DNA of 64,000 nt from NCBI GenBank assembly GCA_937146645.1, contig CAKZRQ010000051.1, positions 1-64,000 of the forward strand. Direction: 5' to 3'. Origin of the DNA: an uncultured Cyclobacteriaceae bacterium (GTDB lineage: Bacteria; Bacteroidota; Bacteroidia; Cytophagales; Cyclobacteriaceae). The stretch's first letter is position 1. The number at the start of each line of letters is the position of its first letter. The position numbers were made by a program, and so were the translations under genes. The notes under the pieces were generated by a model, which did not search any database, was not told the DNA's origin, and worked only from the letters and a program-made list of their open reading frames with translations. Below are positions 1 to 11,435 of the stretch, in pieces.

Positions 1-1767
<1,767 letters not shown>

Positions 1768-1832
1768 TTAATTAGATATAATCTTCACTTTCAATTTTTT
1801 ATATGTTTTGGCCGATAGGCCAAAACTTAATA

Positions 1833-3422
1833 TCAGTTCAAGTCTTCTCGGATTAGTTGGATCCAACCTTTGAAACTTTGGGTGCTGCCATCTTCTTCTA
1901 CCACCTCTAGGATGTAGAAGTAGGTACCAGCTACCAAATCTTTCGCCTCCCAATCATTTTGATAATTATCAGCCTCTAGAAGAATATCACCCCATCTATT
2001 GAAAATGGTGATTCTGTTTGAGGTAAATTTATTTAGGCCCTTGATTTCAAATTGATCATTGAAGCCATCATTGTTTGGGGTAATAGCATTTGGGATGAAG
2101 AAGGTTTTCACCTCATTTTCATCCGTATCCACATTGTCTTCAGGGTTCTCGTCTTCCTCAAAAGACTCCACCTCGGCGACATTGACAATTCTACCGGGAT
2201 CTCCAGCTCTCACTCTTAGTCTAAATGTGGCTTCATCCCCTCCAATGAATTCGGGAATAGTGATAACCACTGTTTGCCCTATCACTTCAACTTCAAATTC
2301 CAGAAGCCCGAAGATCGATTCGCCTTCAACGGAAATGTATTCAAGACCGGGAGGAAGGTTGTCCACAAGAACAACATCTGTGGCAGTGACCTGACTATTA
2401 TTTTGAAGGGTCAATTCATATTCAAATTCATCACCTTCCCAAATGGAGGCCTCAAAAGAGGTTTTGGTAATTCCCAAGTCAGTTTTTCCGACAAGAATAC
2501 CGAGGGTAAATACACCATTTCCACCAAACTCTACATCAGCTGTAATTATTTGCTCATTGGAATCAATGATCCCTCCTTCGCTTACCCATAGCTCCTCATC
2601 AAAATCCCAGCTAACGATGGACAGTTGATTCAGCTCTCCCAAAATAAAGGCCGGGGTGGTGACATCTCTCCAGGAGAGGGTAAGTGCCATCGGCGTCTCC
2701 CCAGTATTTAAATTGTCCAATTCCCAATATTCGGCGTCACTAATTAGTTGGATATTCCGATTAACTTGATCTCTAGGATAGAGAGCATCTGGATCATCGA
2801 AGAAATACCGTCCGTGTAAATTCAGATTATCTCCTCCAGAGCTTGGTGCCGCTCTTAAAAATCGAAGAAACTCATCATCTCCAACAGGAAAGAAAAAATC
2901 TGTGTCGGTCTCTGTGCCTACTTTCCCGTCTACAAAACTTTCATCTGAGGAATTTTGCGAAAGGCCACCCAGACCAAAACCAAAAACAGGGTCAGAATCA
3001 TTGCTTCTAACAATTCCTGATTGAAAATCGCCAATTCCGAAAACACTAAGGTTGTTTCTGAGATCAAACCCTAGATCATTAGAGAGATTCAAATTCCAAA
3101 ACTGGAATTCGGATGAACCATTAATTATTTGGTTATCAATGCCTTCTAATCTGCTTAACCCAGTACCGAGATTAGGCGTAAACCCGAACTCACCATCATT
3201 CGATATATCTGACTTGAAAACAATAGTCCCATCATTGATCACTCTTCCACTTGGGAGGTTTTCAAATGCGAATCCCGTCCAAAGGAGGGTAGATTCTTTA
3301 ATATAGAGTTCTCCAGAGTTTACGACTTGAGCCTGCAAATTCGTAGCATAAAGCAGTACGATCAACAAAATCCAAACCGGTGGGTGAGCCCAGTTTTTTT
3401 TGTGATGATTTTGTTTACTCAT
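1833..3422 (-). CDS. secreted DUF11 protein with gliding-motility-type (CHU_C) C-terminal domain
   Basis: About 529 residues. The N terminus has a basic stretch and a hydrophobic segment (WILLIVLLYATNLQAQ), consistent with a signal peptide. The middle third is beta-rich with no family I recognise. Around residues 315-430 is a DUF11-type domain (DLGITKTSFEASIWEGDEF ... VLVDNLPPGLEYISVEG) ending in an Asp/Glu-rich linker. The last 85 residues contain FIPNAITPNNDGFND, NRWGDILLE and AGTYFYILEV, which match the gliding-motility-associated C-terminal domain used by type IX secretion. ATG at 3422 was chosen over an in-frame TTG two codons upstream. It lies behind the collagen-like gene on the same strand, with a 71-nt gap between them. 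Probably a large cell-surface protein; ligand unknown. Confidence 0.88.
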   Translation of the reverse strand: MSKQNHHKKNWAHPPVWILLIVLLYATNLQAQVVNSGELYIKESTLLWTGFAFENLPSGRVINDGTIVFKSDISNDGEFGFTPNLGTGLSRLEGIDNQIINGSSEFQFWNLNLSNDLGFDLRNNLSVFGIGDFQSGIVRSNDSDPVFGFGLGGLSQNSSDESFVDGKVGTETDTDFFFPVGDDEFLRFLRAAPSSGGDNLNLHGRYFFDDPDALYPRDQVNRNIQLISDAEYWELDNLNTGETPMALTLSWRDVTTPAFILGELNQLSIVSWDFDEELWVSEGGIIDSNEQIITADVEFGGNGVFTLGILVGKTDLGITKTSFEASIWEGDEFEYELTLQNNSQVTATDVVLVDNLPPGLEYISVEGESIFGLLEFEVEVIGQTVVITIPEFIGGDEATFRLRVRAGDPGRIVNVAEVESFEEDENPEDNVDTDENEVKTFFIPNAITPNNDGFNDQFEIKGLNKFTSNRITIFNRWGDILLEADNYQNDWEAKDLVAGTYFYILEVVEEDGSTQSFKGWIQLIREDLN

Positions 3423-3901
3423 GTCCAATTAAATGGTGATTGACTTTTCCGCTTATCACAATTAAAATTTGGTTTGTGCAAGTAACTAATCCTGAGGCTC
3501 TCAGCCAAATCTTAAGGTGCATAAAAATGACTCAAACGGCCCTTTTTTGTGATTAAATTGATGAATAAAGGGTTTAAAGGGTCATTTTGTTCAAAAAAGC
3601 TATTTATCTCTTATTTAGAGAAATCACCATTTGAACTACAACAAAAATGGTATGAAAGTAGAATTAGGCTATATGAATAAATCTATGGATTGATGATTAG
3701 CAGAAATTGAAGCTTTTTCAAGAAATCTAAAATACAAAAAGTTGGCCATGATATTAAATTAGTAAAAATAAAAATCTTAATAGTGCAATTTTTTAACGGG
3801 TATTAGAGCCGCGCTTGGGCTTTCTACGCTTAAAAAATAGAATTGAGACTTCTTTGATCCAACTATTTTGATTTATGTCAAATTTAGTCTGGCTAAATCA
3901 T
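3423..3901. other. intergenic region, no gene seen
   Basis: About 480 bases, AT-rich, with stop codons in all frames. It must carry the promoter of the minus-strand CHU_C gene and the 3' end of the nitroreductase transcript. I see no convincing TAnnTTTG box, hairpin terminator or RNA gene. Confidence 0.5.
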
Positions 3902-4633
3902 CTATTTCTGAATGATCAGTTTTTGGGTCTCTACTCGAAAGCGATCTCCATAAATGCCTTCCGGGAGACCTTTACCGCAGCCAATGATCATACTTATTTC
4001 TGATCCCTTGGTAAGCTTTAGTAGCTTTTTGACCCTTTTAGAGTCATATCCTTCCATGGGGCAAGTATCATAACCTTCCGATTTCATTCCCAGCATGAAG
4101 GTCATGGCTGCTAAAGCGGCTGACTTATGTACAGAAACTCTGACGTCCGCTTCACTTACCTCTCTGACCATAGGTCGGTTGAACCCGACAAAAAGGGCTA
4201 TTCCTTGTTTGATGAGTGACCATCCTGGAAATTTTCGGTAAAGTTTTGGAATGAGGTTTCCATAATAATTAAGAGCCTGTTTTTTCTTTTTATCCGATTG
4301 ATTCTGCGTGGCCTCTTGGATGTATTCATAGTTGGCTTCTGCTCTCGATTTCCAGGCATCTCTGCGAGTAACTACAACTACTAACTCCCTCGCCGTTGTA
4401 GCGGCTTTTTGCCTCATACATAATTGAGCCAGAGGGTCTTTTATCGGTGAATTTTCAGGAATCCTGATAAATTGATACAATTGAAGGTTTGAACTATTTG
4501 GAGATAGAATTGAAGCTTCTAATGCCTTTTGAACCGAATCATGATTAAATGGTGCTTCTTGATCAAATATTCGCACAGAACGTCTCGCTTTAACTATGTC
4601 AAAAAAGCTTTCTGTATCATTCATCGTATTCAT
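3902..4633 (-). CDS. nitroreductase family protein
   Basis: Roughly 243 residues from ATG 4633; ATG 4624 is equally possible, and the longer reading starts with a GTG at 4672. The nitroreductase fold is indicated by VKARRSVRIFD near the N terminus (FMN phosphate-binding Arg/Ser), SPNSSNLQLYQFIRI, and the C-terminal part with AALAAMTFMLGMKSEGYDTCPMEGYD, typical of FMN-dependent NAD(P)H nitroreductases. The middle (residues 110-160) carries a Lys-rich insert. The reaction is probably reduction of a quinone, nitro or enone compound with flavin; the real substrate cannot be told. The gene is divergent from the membrane-protein/ABC pair, sharing an 87-nt intergenic region. Confidence 0.82.
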   Translation of the reverse strand: MNTMNDTESFFDIVKARRSVRIFDQEAPFNHDSVQKALEASILSPNSSNLQLYQFIRIPENSPIKDPLAQLCMRQKAATTARELVVVVTRRDAWKSRAEANYEYIQEATQNQSDKKKKQALNYYGNLIPKLYRKFPGWSLIKQGIALFVGFNRPMVREVSEADVRVSVHKSAALAAMTFMLGMKSEGYDTCPMEGYDSKRVKKLLKLTKGSEISMIIGCGKGLPEGIYGDRFRVETQKLIIQK

Positions 4634-4720
4634 TGGTGTTTTTATCAAACTTTTTCCCTGAAATAGGGGCACATTCCCTATATTTTGCCTCGAATTTAAC
4701 TCAAATAATTATTTGTGCTT

Positions 4721-6205
4721 ATGATTTTAGAATTGATCAGGCTACAGTGGTTGAAAGCATTCCGGTCTACCTCCTTTGGAAAAAGTGCCGCTGTATCAGC
4801 TGTTTTAATATTTCTAGCTATACTTCTTTTAATATATGTACTGCTTGCTGGACTATTTTTATCTGTCATAATAGATAAGGTAGCCGAAGGTCAAGACCCT
4901 CTTGAAATATTGAATTCCTGGTTGATTTATTTCTTTTTGGGTGAATTTATGTACCGCTATTTCATCCAAAAGCTTCCTGTGATTGAGCTGGAAAGTCTTT
5001 TGCATTTACCCATCGGTAAGAGAAAGATTATCCATATGTTATTGGGAAGGTCTTTTGTTTCCCCTCTCAACATTATAGCATTACTTCTCTTTCTTCCATT
5101 TTCAATCAGTCATGTTGCAGAAACGAATGGGGCAATGGGAATGATTGGATGGTTGGGACTCTTACTGACCTTTAGTTGGTCATTACACTGGTTTATGCTT
5201 TGGTTTAAACAGCGATTTGAAGATAGCTTCATCGGATTGGTAGTAGTCTTCGCAGTGCTCCTTCTTGGAGGGGGCTTGAGTTACATGGGGTGGTTTAATG
5301 TAGGAGAAATGGTGGCTCCGCTTTTCACCTTTGCTTCGAACAGCATTATTCCATTCCTGGGTTTCCTCGGATTATGTATTGGGAGCTACTTAATCACCTA
5401 TAATTTCTATCTAAACAACGCTTATCTGGAAGATCTTTCTGAAGAAGAAGAAATTCGATTTGCGAATCAAAGTCTAGGGTTTCTGTCAAGGTTTGGGGAT
5501 GCAGGAGAGATGGCAAATTTAGAATGGAAGCTCATCATTAGACATAAAAAAAGTAGGACCTATCTGATGCTATCTGCATTCTTTCTCCTTTATGGACTGA
5601 TCTTCTACACGAATCCTGTATATCAGAATGAAGGGGTTAACTTCATCTTTATTTTTGTGGGGGTGTTTATTACTGGGATTTTTATGATTCAGTATGGACA
5701 GCTTTTCTTAAGCTGGAATTCAGCGAATTTTGACTTCTTCATTAACCGCAAGGATGGGATTGAGTCTTTGGTAAAAGGGAAGTATCTCCTTTTTGTCGCG
5801 GTGTCGATTCTCTGTTTTGTATGTTCAGTTCCTTATGCCTATTTCGGCTGGAAGTTTCTTTTTATTCACTTTGTCACATTCCTTTTCAATGTGGGTATTC
5901 TGATGCATGTCATTATTTATCTGGCACTTTGGAAACCAAAACCTATGGATTTGAACAAAGGAGCTATGTTTAATTATGAAGGGGTAGGTGCAGCTCAGTT
6001 CCTTATGATCATTCCTATGATGATCTTACCCTACGTAATCTATTTGCCATTTGCATTTCTTATAAGTGATTATGCTGGCCTGATTGCCCTTGGTGTTCTT
6101 GGGGCAGTTGGAATTGTGTTCTTTAAGCCGCTTATGGCTATAAATATAAAAAGACTGCTCGGGCAGCGATATGAAATTTCATCATCATTTAGACAAGAAG
6201 TATGA
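4721..6205 (+). CDS. DUF5687-type ABC transporter membrane protein
   Basis: Polytopic membrane protein of about 494 residues with 10-12 hydrophobic segments (for example AVSAVLIFLAILLLIYVLLA and the C-terminal ALGVLGAVGIVFF). The start MILELIRLQWLKAFRS and the overall layout match the Bacteroidota DUF5687 family, which regularly sits beside a single ABC ATPase. The next gene is exactly such an ATPase, overlapping by 4 nt (ATGA), so the two are translationally coupled and probably form one export or membrane-stress complex. ATG 4721 is preferred to the GTG two codons earlier. Substrate unknown. Confidence 0.82.
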   Translation: MILELIRLQWLKAFRSTSFGKSAAVSAVLIFLAILLLIYVLLAGLFLSVIIDKVAEGQDPLEILNSWLIYFFLGEFMYRYFIQKLPVIELESLLHLPIGKRKIIHMLLGRSFVSPLNIIALLLFLPFSISHVAETNGAMGMIGWLGLLLTFSWSLHWFMLWFKQRFEDSFIGLVVVFAVLLLGGGLSYMGWFNVGEMVAPLFTFASNSIIPFLGFLGLCIGSYLITYNFYLNNAYLEDLSEEEEIRFANQSLGFLSRFGDAGEMANLEWKLIIRHKKSRTYLMLSAFFLLYGLIFYTNPVYQNEGVNFIFIFVGVFITGIFMIQYGQLFLSWNSANFDFFINRKDGIESLVKGKYLLFVAVSILCFVCSVPYAYFGWKFLFIHFVTFLFNVGILMHVIIYLALWKPKPMDLNKGAMFNYEGVGAAQFLMIIPMMILPYVIYLPFAFLISDYAGLIALGVLGAVGIVFFKPLMAINIKRLLGQRYEISSSFRQEV

Positions 6206-6897
6206 TAAAAGTAGAAAATCTTAAAAAGCAATATAAAGAGGCAGTCGTTCTTGATGTTGAGACCCTCGAAATAGCCAAACAGGAATGTTTTGGTCTAGTT
6301 GGGAACAATGGAGCAGGAAAAACCACTCTATTTCGGATCATGCTGGACTTGGTCCGTTCTACATCTGGTTCAGTCACCATGGGAGAGGAGGATGTAAGTA
6401 AAAGTGAGGATTGGAAGGCCAAAACAGGTGCTTACCTGGATGAGCATATGCTGTTGACTTATCTTACTCCTGATGAGTATTTCGAGACCCTCAGGAAAAT
6501 CTATAATATGTCTGAAGCTGACCTGGAACTTCATCTGGAGAAGTTCACTGAGCTCTTCAATGATGAAATCCGCGGCAAAAAGAAATATATTCGAGACCTC
6601 TCAAAAGGTAATTTGAAAAAGGTCGGAATTGCTGCTGCATTAATGGGTAATCCCGAGGTAGTTTACTTGGATGAGCCCTTTGAGAATCTGGATCCGAGCT
6701 CTCAGATTAGATTGAAAAAGCTTATTCTTCAGGAAAAAGAAGTCTCGGAGACTACGTTTCTGATTTCATCTCATGACCTTAATCATGTTACTGAGATTTG
6801 CGACCGAATTGTTCTTTTGGAAAAAGGAAAAATCATTAATGATCTACGGGATCGAGATGCGATGATGAGTGAGCTGGAAGCTTATTTTATGGGATAA
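6202..6897 (+). CDS. ABC transporter ATP-binding protein
   Basis: 231 residues, the usual length of a stand-alone ATPase. Walker A is GNNGAGKTT (about residues 34-42), the signature is LSKGN (about 135), Walker B is VVYLDEPFENLDP, and the switch His lies in ISSHDLNHVTEICD. The signature LSKGN instead of LSGGQ is the variant seen in CcmA/NatA-like export ATPases. It overlaps the upstream DUF5687 gene by 4 nt and powers that membrane partner. A rho-independent terminator follows. Confidence 0.93.
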   Translation: MIKVENLKKQYKEAVVLDVETLEIAKQECFGLVGNNGAGKTTLFRIMLDLVRSTSGSVTMGEEDVSKSEDWKAKTGAYLDEHMLLTYLTPDEYFETLRKIYNMSEADLELHLEKFTELFNDEIRGKKKYIRDLSKGNLKKVGIAAALMGNPEVVYLDEPFENLDPSSQIRLKKLILQEKEVSETTFLISSHDLNHVTEICDRIVLLEKGKIINDLRDRDAMMSELEAYFMG

Positions 6898-6915
6898 ATC
6901 TTGCTGAAATAGAAG

Positions 6916-6947
6916 ATAGTAGCTCTGGTAAGGGCTGCTATTTTTTT
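6916..6947 (+). terminator. intrinsic terminator after the ABC operon
   Basis: Stem ATAGTAGC / GCTGCTAT (one G-T pair), 10-nt loop, then seven T. It lies 18 nt after the ATPase stop and overlaps the 3' end of the convergent lipoprotein gene. Confidence 0.75.
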
Positions 6948-7906
6948 ATGTAATCAAATAACTTTTTCGAATTGACTCTTGCTTCACCAGAGTTTTCAGA
7001 AAGATCTAAATACTTAAAGCTTCCAGAGTAAATAAAGACTAATTCTGTTTCGGTCTCAGGAAGAAAAGCTTCATTCTCATCATCGAATTTTTGGATTGTT
7101 GCCTCGAATTTCAAGGTGTAGTTTAATTCTGAATTTTGTTCCACAGTAATGGTAGCATCCATGGCTGAGAAATAGGTGATTTCGTCTGTTTTCTTGTCTA
7201 TTTGAAATAGTGAGAAGTCATATGCGAAAAATTCTCCTACCAAATCTTCAACTGTTTCGTCATCTCCAATAAGTTCAAACACTCCAGGTTGAAATTCCCC
7301 TATCCCTGGAGATTCAAGCCATGTGTAGGCCAAAATTTCGCAATCGACACAGTTAAAGAATTCGGAATTTTCTGTTGTTATCAGTTGAAACTGATCATCT
7401 CCGATGGTGAAATCGAAGTGGTAGTGATTTACTGAAAGAAAGTCAATGCCATAGTCCACAATCAGGCCATCCACTAGCTCGTAATTTTTACCATAAAATT
7501 GGAGTTGGTTGGTTTCATCGACATCCAGAAGTTTAATCGTTATAGTTGCAGAATTGGATTTGTTTCCATCTGAGACAGAAACTACCAAAAAGAGTAATGG
7601 GTTGGACTCAAAATCTAAAGAGACAGAGTCTTGAACAGTCAATTCCCCCGTGGCAGGATTTAATTCGAAAGTTGCATTTTGATTGCCCGAGTTTATCGAA
7701 TAAATAAGGGCTTCGCTATCTAAATCATTTGCCTGAATAAACCCAACGGATGTACCGGAAAACGAATTTTCAGGAATTTCGAAAACCTGTTTGGAAATGG
7801 TAGGTGCGAACATGGTGTTTGAAGGGTCTTCATCGCATGCAAAAGTCATGGTCAAAAAGATCAGAGCCATAAAGAATAGTAGCTGCTTAAAAAATGCACT
7901 TTTCAT
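6938..7906 (-). CDS. cadherin-domain lipoprotein
   Basis: 322 residues. A lipoprotein signal peptide is clear: hydrophobic core then LTMTFAC, with Cys about residue 24 followed by DEDPSN. Residues about 37-130 form a cadherin-like repeat (FEIPENSFSGTSVGFIQAND ... NPATGELTVQD ... SVSDGNKSNSATITIKLLDVDE), a Ca-binding fold common in Bacteroidota surface proteins. The remaining 190 residues are beta-rich and I do not recognise them; they include a CVDC pair. Likely an outer-membrane-anchored protein of unknown ligand. Single gene, convergent with the ABC operon. Confidence 0.8.
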   Translation of the reverse strand: MKSAFFKQLLFFMALIFLTMTFACDEDPSNTMFAPTISKQVFEIPENSFSGTSVGFIQANDLDSEALIYSINSGNQNATFELNPATGELTVQDSVSLDFESNPLLFLVVSVSDGNKSNSATITIKLLDVDETNQLQFYGKNYELVDGLIVDYGIDFLSVNHYHFDFTIGDDQFQLITTENSEFFNCVDCEILAYTWLESPGIGEFQPGVFELIGDDETVEDLVGEFFAYDFSLFQIDKKTDEITYFSAMDATITVEQNSELNYTLKFEATIQKFDDENEAFLPETETELVFIYSGSFKYLDLSENSGEARVNSKKLFDYIKK

Positions 7907-8018
7907 GTTGGTATTTTTTATTTGATTTTTTTTAAAAATTCTATCGGACCTCCTCTAAAAAAATGATCTAAGAATTTCGTTGATTTATTAAAGAATTCAA
8001 AATGTAGCTTTAAAATCC

Positions 8019-9008
8019 CTAATCCCCTATGGGATACCCAAGGCTGGTGATCAGTTCATTAGACAGATTCCAGAGCTTTACACCATTCGCCTGTTCAGTT
8101 GCTTTTGGATCCACGTTTTTGCGTTCCATTAGAAACATATAGTCCCACGATTTATTATTTAAATCAGCCGAAGCGCTCATATACAGAACTGGTTCAGCGG
8201 CTTTCTCGGGAGAACGAAAAAAGAGGCTAAAAACAAGTTTTAATAATGGCTGGAAGATTGCTGGGGCCTCACGGGCGATATTTGAATTCACAGGTCCAGG
8301 ACATAAAGAGAAGACGGACACGGTGGTCTGTTCGTCATTTAATCTTCTGGATAATTCATGAGCAAAAGTTACCAACAGTAGTTTGTAGTAGCCATATAGC
8401 GAAACTGTTTGTCCGATTTTATGCTCTTTGAATTTGCCGAAATCATCCCAATTGAAAGCTTTTGGATCTCTATGGCTTTCCGAATCTACGATTACAATTC
8501 TTGAGGCTGGGTCATTCTTTTTGATGAGATTTTGAGCAAGTAAAAGTCTGAGGAAATAAAAGCTCGAAACATAATTCACCATGAACATTTCTTCGAGGCC
8601 GTCTTTGGTTTTTCTTGCCTTTCCTGCGACGATTCCTGCGTTGCAAATCACTACATCTAGTGGCCCAATTTTTCCTTTGACCTGTTCCACCAGATCTTTG
8701 ATCGAATTAAAGTCTAGTAAATCCACATAAAGCATTTGAATTTTTTCGGAGCCTGAAGCCTTTTTTACCTCTTCACCCTTCTCAGGTATCCCGCTCCTCA
8801 CGGCCATGATTACTTCTGCCCCCAAGGAGGCAAGTTGTTTGGCTGAGGCAAGACCTAATCCAGAACTTGATCCTGTGATTAAAACCTTCTTCCCGTCTAA
8901 ACGATCTGATTCCTTTAGTTCTCCAACTCTTTCCTTGGACTTGAAAAGGTTAGTGATTCCTGTCAATGTGGCCTTTACAGGGTTGTTGTATTGGCTATTC
9001 CCTTCCAT
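8019..9008 (-). CDS. short-chain dehydrogenase/reductase (SDR)
   Basis: 329 residues. It has the Rossmann motif ITGSSSGLGLASAKQLA (TGxxxGLG, about residues 45-57), the structural motif CNAGIVAG, and the catalytic set Ser (IVDSESH) and YGYYK (YxxxK). An N-terminal extension of 35-40 residues and a C-terminal tail (KLWNLSNELITSLGYP) resemble the retinol-dehydrogenase/protochlorophyllide-reductase branch. It oxidises or reduces a hydroxyl/carbonyl with NAD(P). It is the last gene of a four-gene operon and its start overlaps the sulfotransferase stop by 14 nt, so it probably acts on the same molecule. Confidence 0.88.
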   Translation of the reverse strand: MEGNSQYNNPVKATLTGITNLFKSKERVGELKESDRLDGKKVLITGSSSGLGLASAKQLASLGAEVIMAVRSGIPEKGEEVKKASGSEKIQMLYVDLLDFNSIKDLVEQVKGKIGPLDVVICNAGIVAGKARKTKDGLEEMFMVNYVSSFYFLRLLLAQNLIKKNDPASRIVIVDSESHRDPKAFNWDDFGKFKEHKIGQTVSLYGYYKLLLVTFAHELSRRLNDEQTTVSVFSLCPGPVNSNIAREAPAIFQPLLKLVFSLFFRSPEKAAEPVLYMSASADLNNKSWDYMFLMERKNVDPKATEQANGVKLWNLSNELITSLGYPIGD

Positions 9009-10257
9009 TTTTTTGGTTCTCGTAAAATGCCTGATAGTTCTTGGTTACCGAGTTTATGGATTGATGACTTATCTCTAATTCCTCATGACTGTAAATATGC
9101 TTTCCGTATTTGCCTGGTGGATTCAATTTTTCATTAGCATCCAGTAGTGCTTTCTTTTGATCGTTGAACTCGACTTGTGTTTTGGTATAAATCCGTTCAA
9201 GCTCGTTCTCACTTGAAGAGATTAGGTCTTTGAAATGGATATCCAGGAAATCTTGCTCATGGGTTAGCTGCTTCCTGACTTCTATAGCTTTATCTAACAT
9301 AAAACCAATCTTTCTTATCCAGTGGTCTGAAACAGATTTTAAGGTTACATGATCACTAAACATTGCTCTCGCTGATGCAACCATGCTTAAAAAAGAAGGG
9401 ATACATTCATGTACATCTCTATGGGTCCATATAAAGGTGGTTTCACTCAACTCGTCTTTGATTTCACGAATGAATTCTAAATGATGGGGAGATTTCAATA
9501 CCCATCGCTTAGCTGGCCTTTGCCACTGTAAAAGCTTCAACAACTTCCTACTGTAAGCGTATGCCTGGTGCTGATCTGTTTTTTCGAGCCAGTCTGAATA
9601 ACTGGGAACATGCATAGTAGCCTCAGCCGTAGTGCTCAAAAATGTGGTGTCCAAGAGAAGGATGTCTTCCTCTGGAGCCAGGTGCTCTACCGGGTGTATG
9701 GCAAAAAATCGAGGGGACATGTATTTCAATGCATTCTCACTCATCCTGGCGAACTTAATTCGATTATTACCACTTCTTTTGTCTCCATTTATGGGAGCAG
9801 GGTTCAATGCTTCCCAGCTTAAAAGTGCCCTGTAATCTGGATCTGCTGCTAACAAGCGCTGGAGCTTTGTTGTACCCGTTCGTTGAAGACCCACTATCAT
9901 TGTCACTGGATAAAGCTCCTGCTCAAGGATTTCTGGATTTTTTTTAAAATAGTCCTCAGCCCGTAGTCTTACGCATAAAAGGTTTTCTAATCTTTTTTTT
10001 GTGATAAACCGACCAATGGGATGGAGTTGGGCTTCTGTGTTTATGGACTTAATCAATCTTACGAGAGGTTCTTCCCAAAAATCCGATCCAAGGTCATGAA
10101 GTTTTGTTTGCTTTCTTGCAGAACCAATTAGGGTATCAGCATCGATTCTAATTTCTGTTCCAGCCGGATAGGTGATATGCCAAAGGCGATTGATTCCATT
10201 AAACCAAGCTGGTCTTTTGTCGAAATCCTTAGCATGAATTTCAGTCCCGCTTTTCAT
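8995..10257 (-). CDS. sulfotransferase family protein
   Basis: 420 residues. The PAPS-binding 5'-phosphosulfate loop is MIVGLQRTGTTKLQRLLAAD (about residues 116-135). A second nucleotide-binding stretch is TFIWTHRDVHECIPSFLSM, and the C-terminal NPPGKYGKHIYSHEELEIS is typical of the Sulfotransfer_3-like group. It should transfer sulfate from PAPS to a hydroxyl of a small molecule or lipid in the cytoplasm. Its start overlaps the stop of the DUF1214 gene by 4 nt and its end overlaps the SDR start. Acceptor unknown; neighbours with SDR and 3-beta-HSD folds suggest a polycyclic or isoprenoid alcohol, as inference only. Confidence 0.88.
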   Translation of the reverse strand: MKSGTEIHAKDFDKRPAWFNGINRLWHITYPAGTEIRIDADTLIGSARKQTKLHDLGSDFWEEPLVRLIKSINTEAQLHPIGRFITKKRLENLLCVRLRAEDYFKKNPEILEQELYPVTMIVGLQRTGTTKLQRLLAADPDYRALLSWEALNPAPINGDKRSGNNRIKFARMSENALKYMSPRFFAIHPVEHLAPEEDILLLDTTFLSTTAEATMHVPSYSDWLEKTDQHQAYAYSRKLLKLLQWQRPAKRWVLKSPHHLEFIREIKDELSETTFIWTHRDVHECIPSFLSMVASARAMFSDHVTLKSVSDHWIRKIGFMLDKAIEVRKQLTHEQDFLDIHFKDLISSSENELERIYTKTQVEFNDQKKALLDANEKLNPPGKYGKHIYSHEELEISHQSINSVTKNYQAFYENQKNGRE

Positions 10258-11432
10258 AATTCATTTACAGAAATTACTTCACAAGTGGGTTGTACAGGTA
10301 GTTCTCCGACTGCAAGTCTATACCATCTCCAACACATGGTTCCTTCTAAATGACCGCAGGTATCAAGACGATTAGGATGGTTTAATTCCTTATGAGAAAC
10401 TAATACCTGAATACTTCCATCAGATTCATATTTGGCACTAGCCTTATTAATGCATACCGAAAAATACCTGTAGTCAAGGGATTCCATCCAATAATTGTTC
10501 AATTGGAAATTCCATGTATCACATTTGGGTGGGGTCACAGTTATTTTGAGGCATTCACCTTCAGCTAGTTTCCAGTAACTATGGTAATAAATGATGTCTG
10601 CATCGCCGCCTGCGGCATTAGATACTTCTGGATCAAATTGAGGTAATTGATTGGTGTGTTTCTGAAATCCTTTTGCCCATCGGGCAAATAGAAGAGGTGC
10701 CCCCGCTACGAACATTCCCGCCATCTTTAATCCAGATTCAATCTGTTGTGGGGTGATGGGTGAGGGGAAGGCTTTACCAGATAAATTCTCAATTTTTAAT
10801 TCTGCAGGAACCTCGGTTTTTCTGTCCAGGAAGGTCTGCCGTACCATGACTAAACTTGATTCATCTTCGATTTTCAACCAATTCTCTCCTTTCCGTTCTT
10901 GGCTAAGTATAACCTCGAAGGTGTCATCTTCCCTTACTTTGAGATCCGAACCTTGAAGGACTCCACAAGGAGCTAAACCACCTGTGGTTCCATAACTCCC
11001 ATTTTGAGTAAAGAAGCCGATGTAATCAATGGTATTTCTTTTTCCAGTGATTCTATACTCGTTATGACCATTAATCTGGGCATTGAAATAGTAGTTATCT
11101 GGATTATCTGCTCCAAGTTTTACGGTCTCATGAACCATTCTCCTCAAAACGGGGAATTCCGGATCGCCATACTCCACATAAGCCTCTAACCCTGCGCGCG
11201 TTAACCTTGTGAGGTACCGAATACCCTCGGCTTTATTGAAGGAATCCTTTGGGGTTCCAGGATAAGCTAAGGTAGCTCCAGCTAGTTTCAATTGATCACA
11301 ATACTCATCCCAAGCCTTTCCTGAGATAATTCTTTCTTCCTGAATATCTGATACGTTTTTTCCCTTCAGAGAATAGATAAATTGCTGAAACGTCTTTAGA
11401 ACTGATAGAAAAGCGAAGAGGACTTTTTGCAT
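10254..11432 (-). CDS. DUF1214 domain protein
   Basis: 392 residues, no signal peptide. The C-terminal third (TVTPPKCDTWNFQLNNYWMES ... VCINKASAKYESDGSIQVLVSH ... CWRWYRL) matches the DUF1214 beta-sandwich found at the end of DUF1254/DUF1214 proteins. The N-terminal part (ISGKAWDEYCDQLKLAGATL, YLTRLTRAGLEAYVEYGDPE) matches the form common in gene clusters with sulfotransferases and SDRs in actinobacteria and marine proteobacteria. No enzymatic residue set can be assigned. Second gene of the operon, coupled by 4 nt to the sulfotransferase. Confidence 0.78.
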   Translation of the reverse strand: MQKVLFAFLSVLKTFQQFIYSLKGKNVSDIQEERIISGKAWDEYCDQLKLAGATLAYPGTPKDSFNKAEGIRYLTRLTRAGLEAYVEYGDPEFPVLRRMVHETVKLGADNPDNYYFNAQINGHNEYRITGKRNTIDYIGFFTQNGSYGTTGGLAPCGVLQGSDLKVREDDTFEVILSQERKGENWLKIEDESSLVMVRQTFLDRKTEVPAELKIENLSGKAFPSPITPQQIESGLKMAGMFVAGAPLLFARWAKGFQKHTNQLPQFDPEVSNAAGGDADIIYYHSYWKLAEGECLKITVTPPKCDTWNFQLNNYWMESLDYRYFSVCINKASAKYESDGSIQVLVSHKELNHPNRLDTCGHLEGTMCWRWYRLAVGELPVQPTCEVISVNEL

Positions 11433-11435
11433 GAA

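Noticed and set aside
8246..8431. Small plus-strand ORF inside the SDR gene
   Set aside because: Lies wholly within a well-supported gene on the other strand and has no family features.
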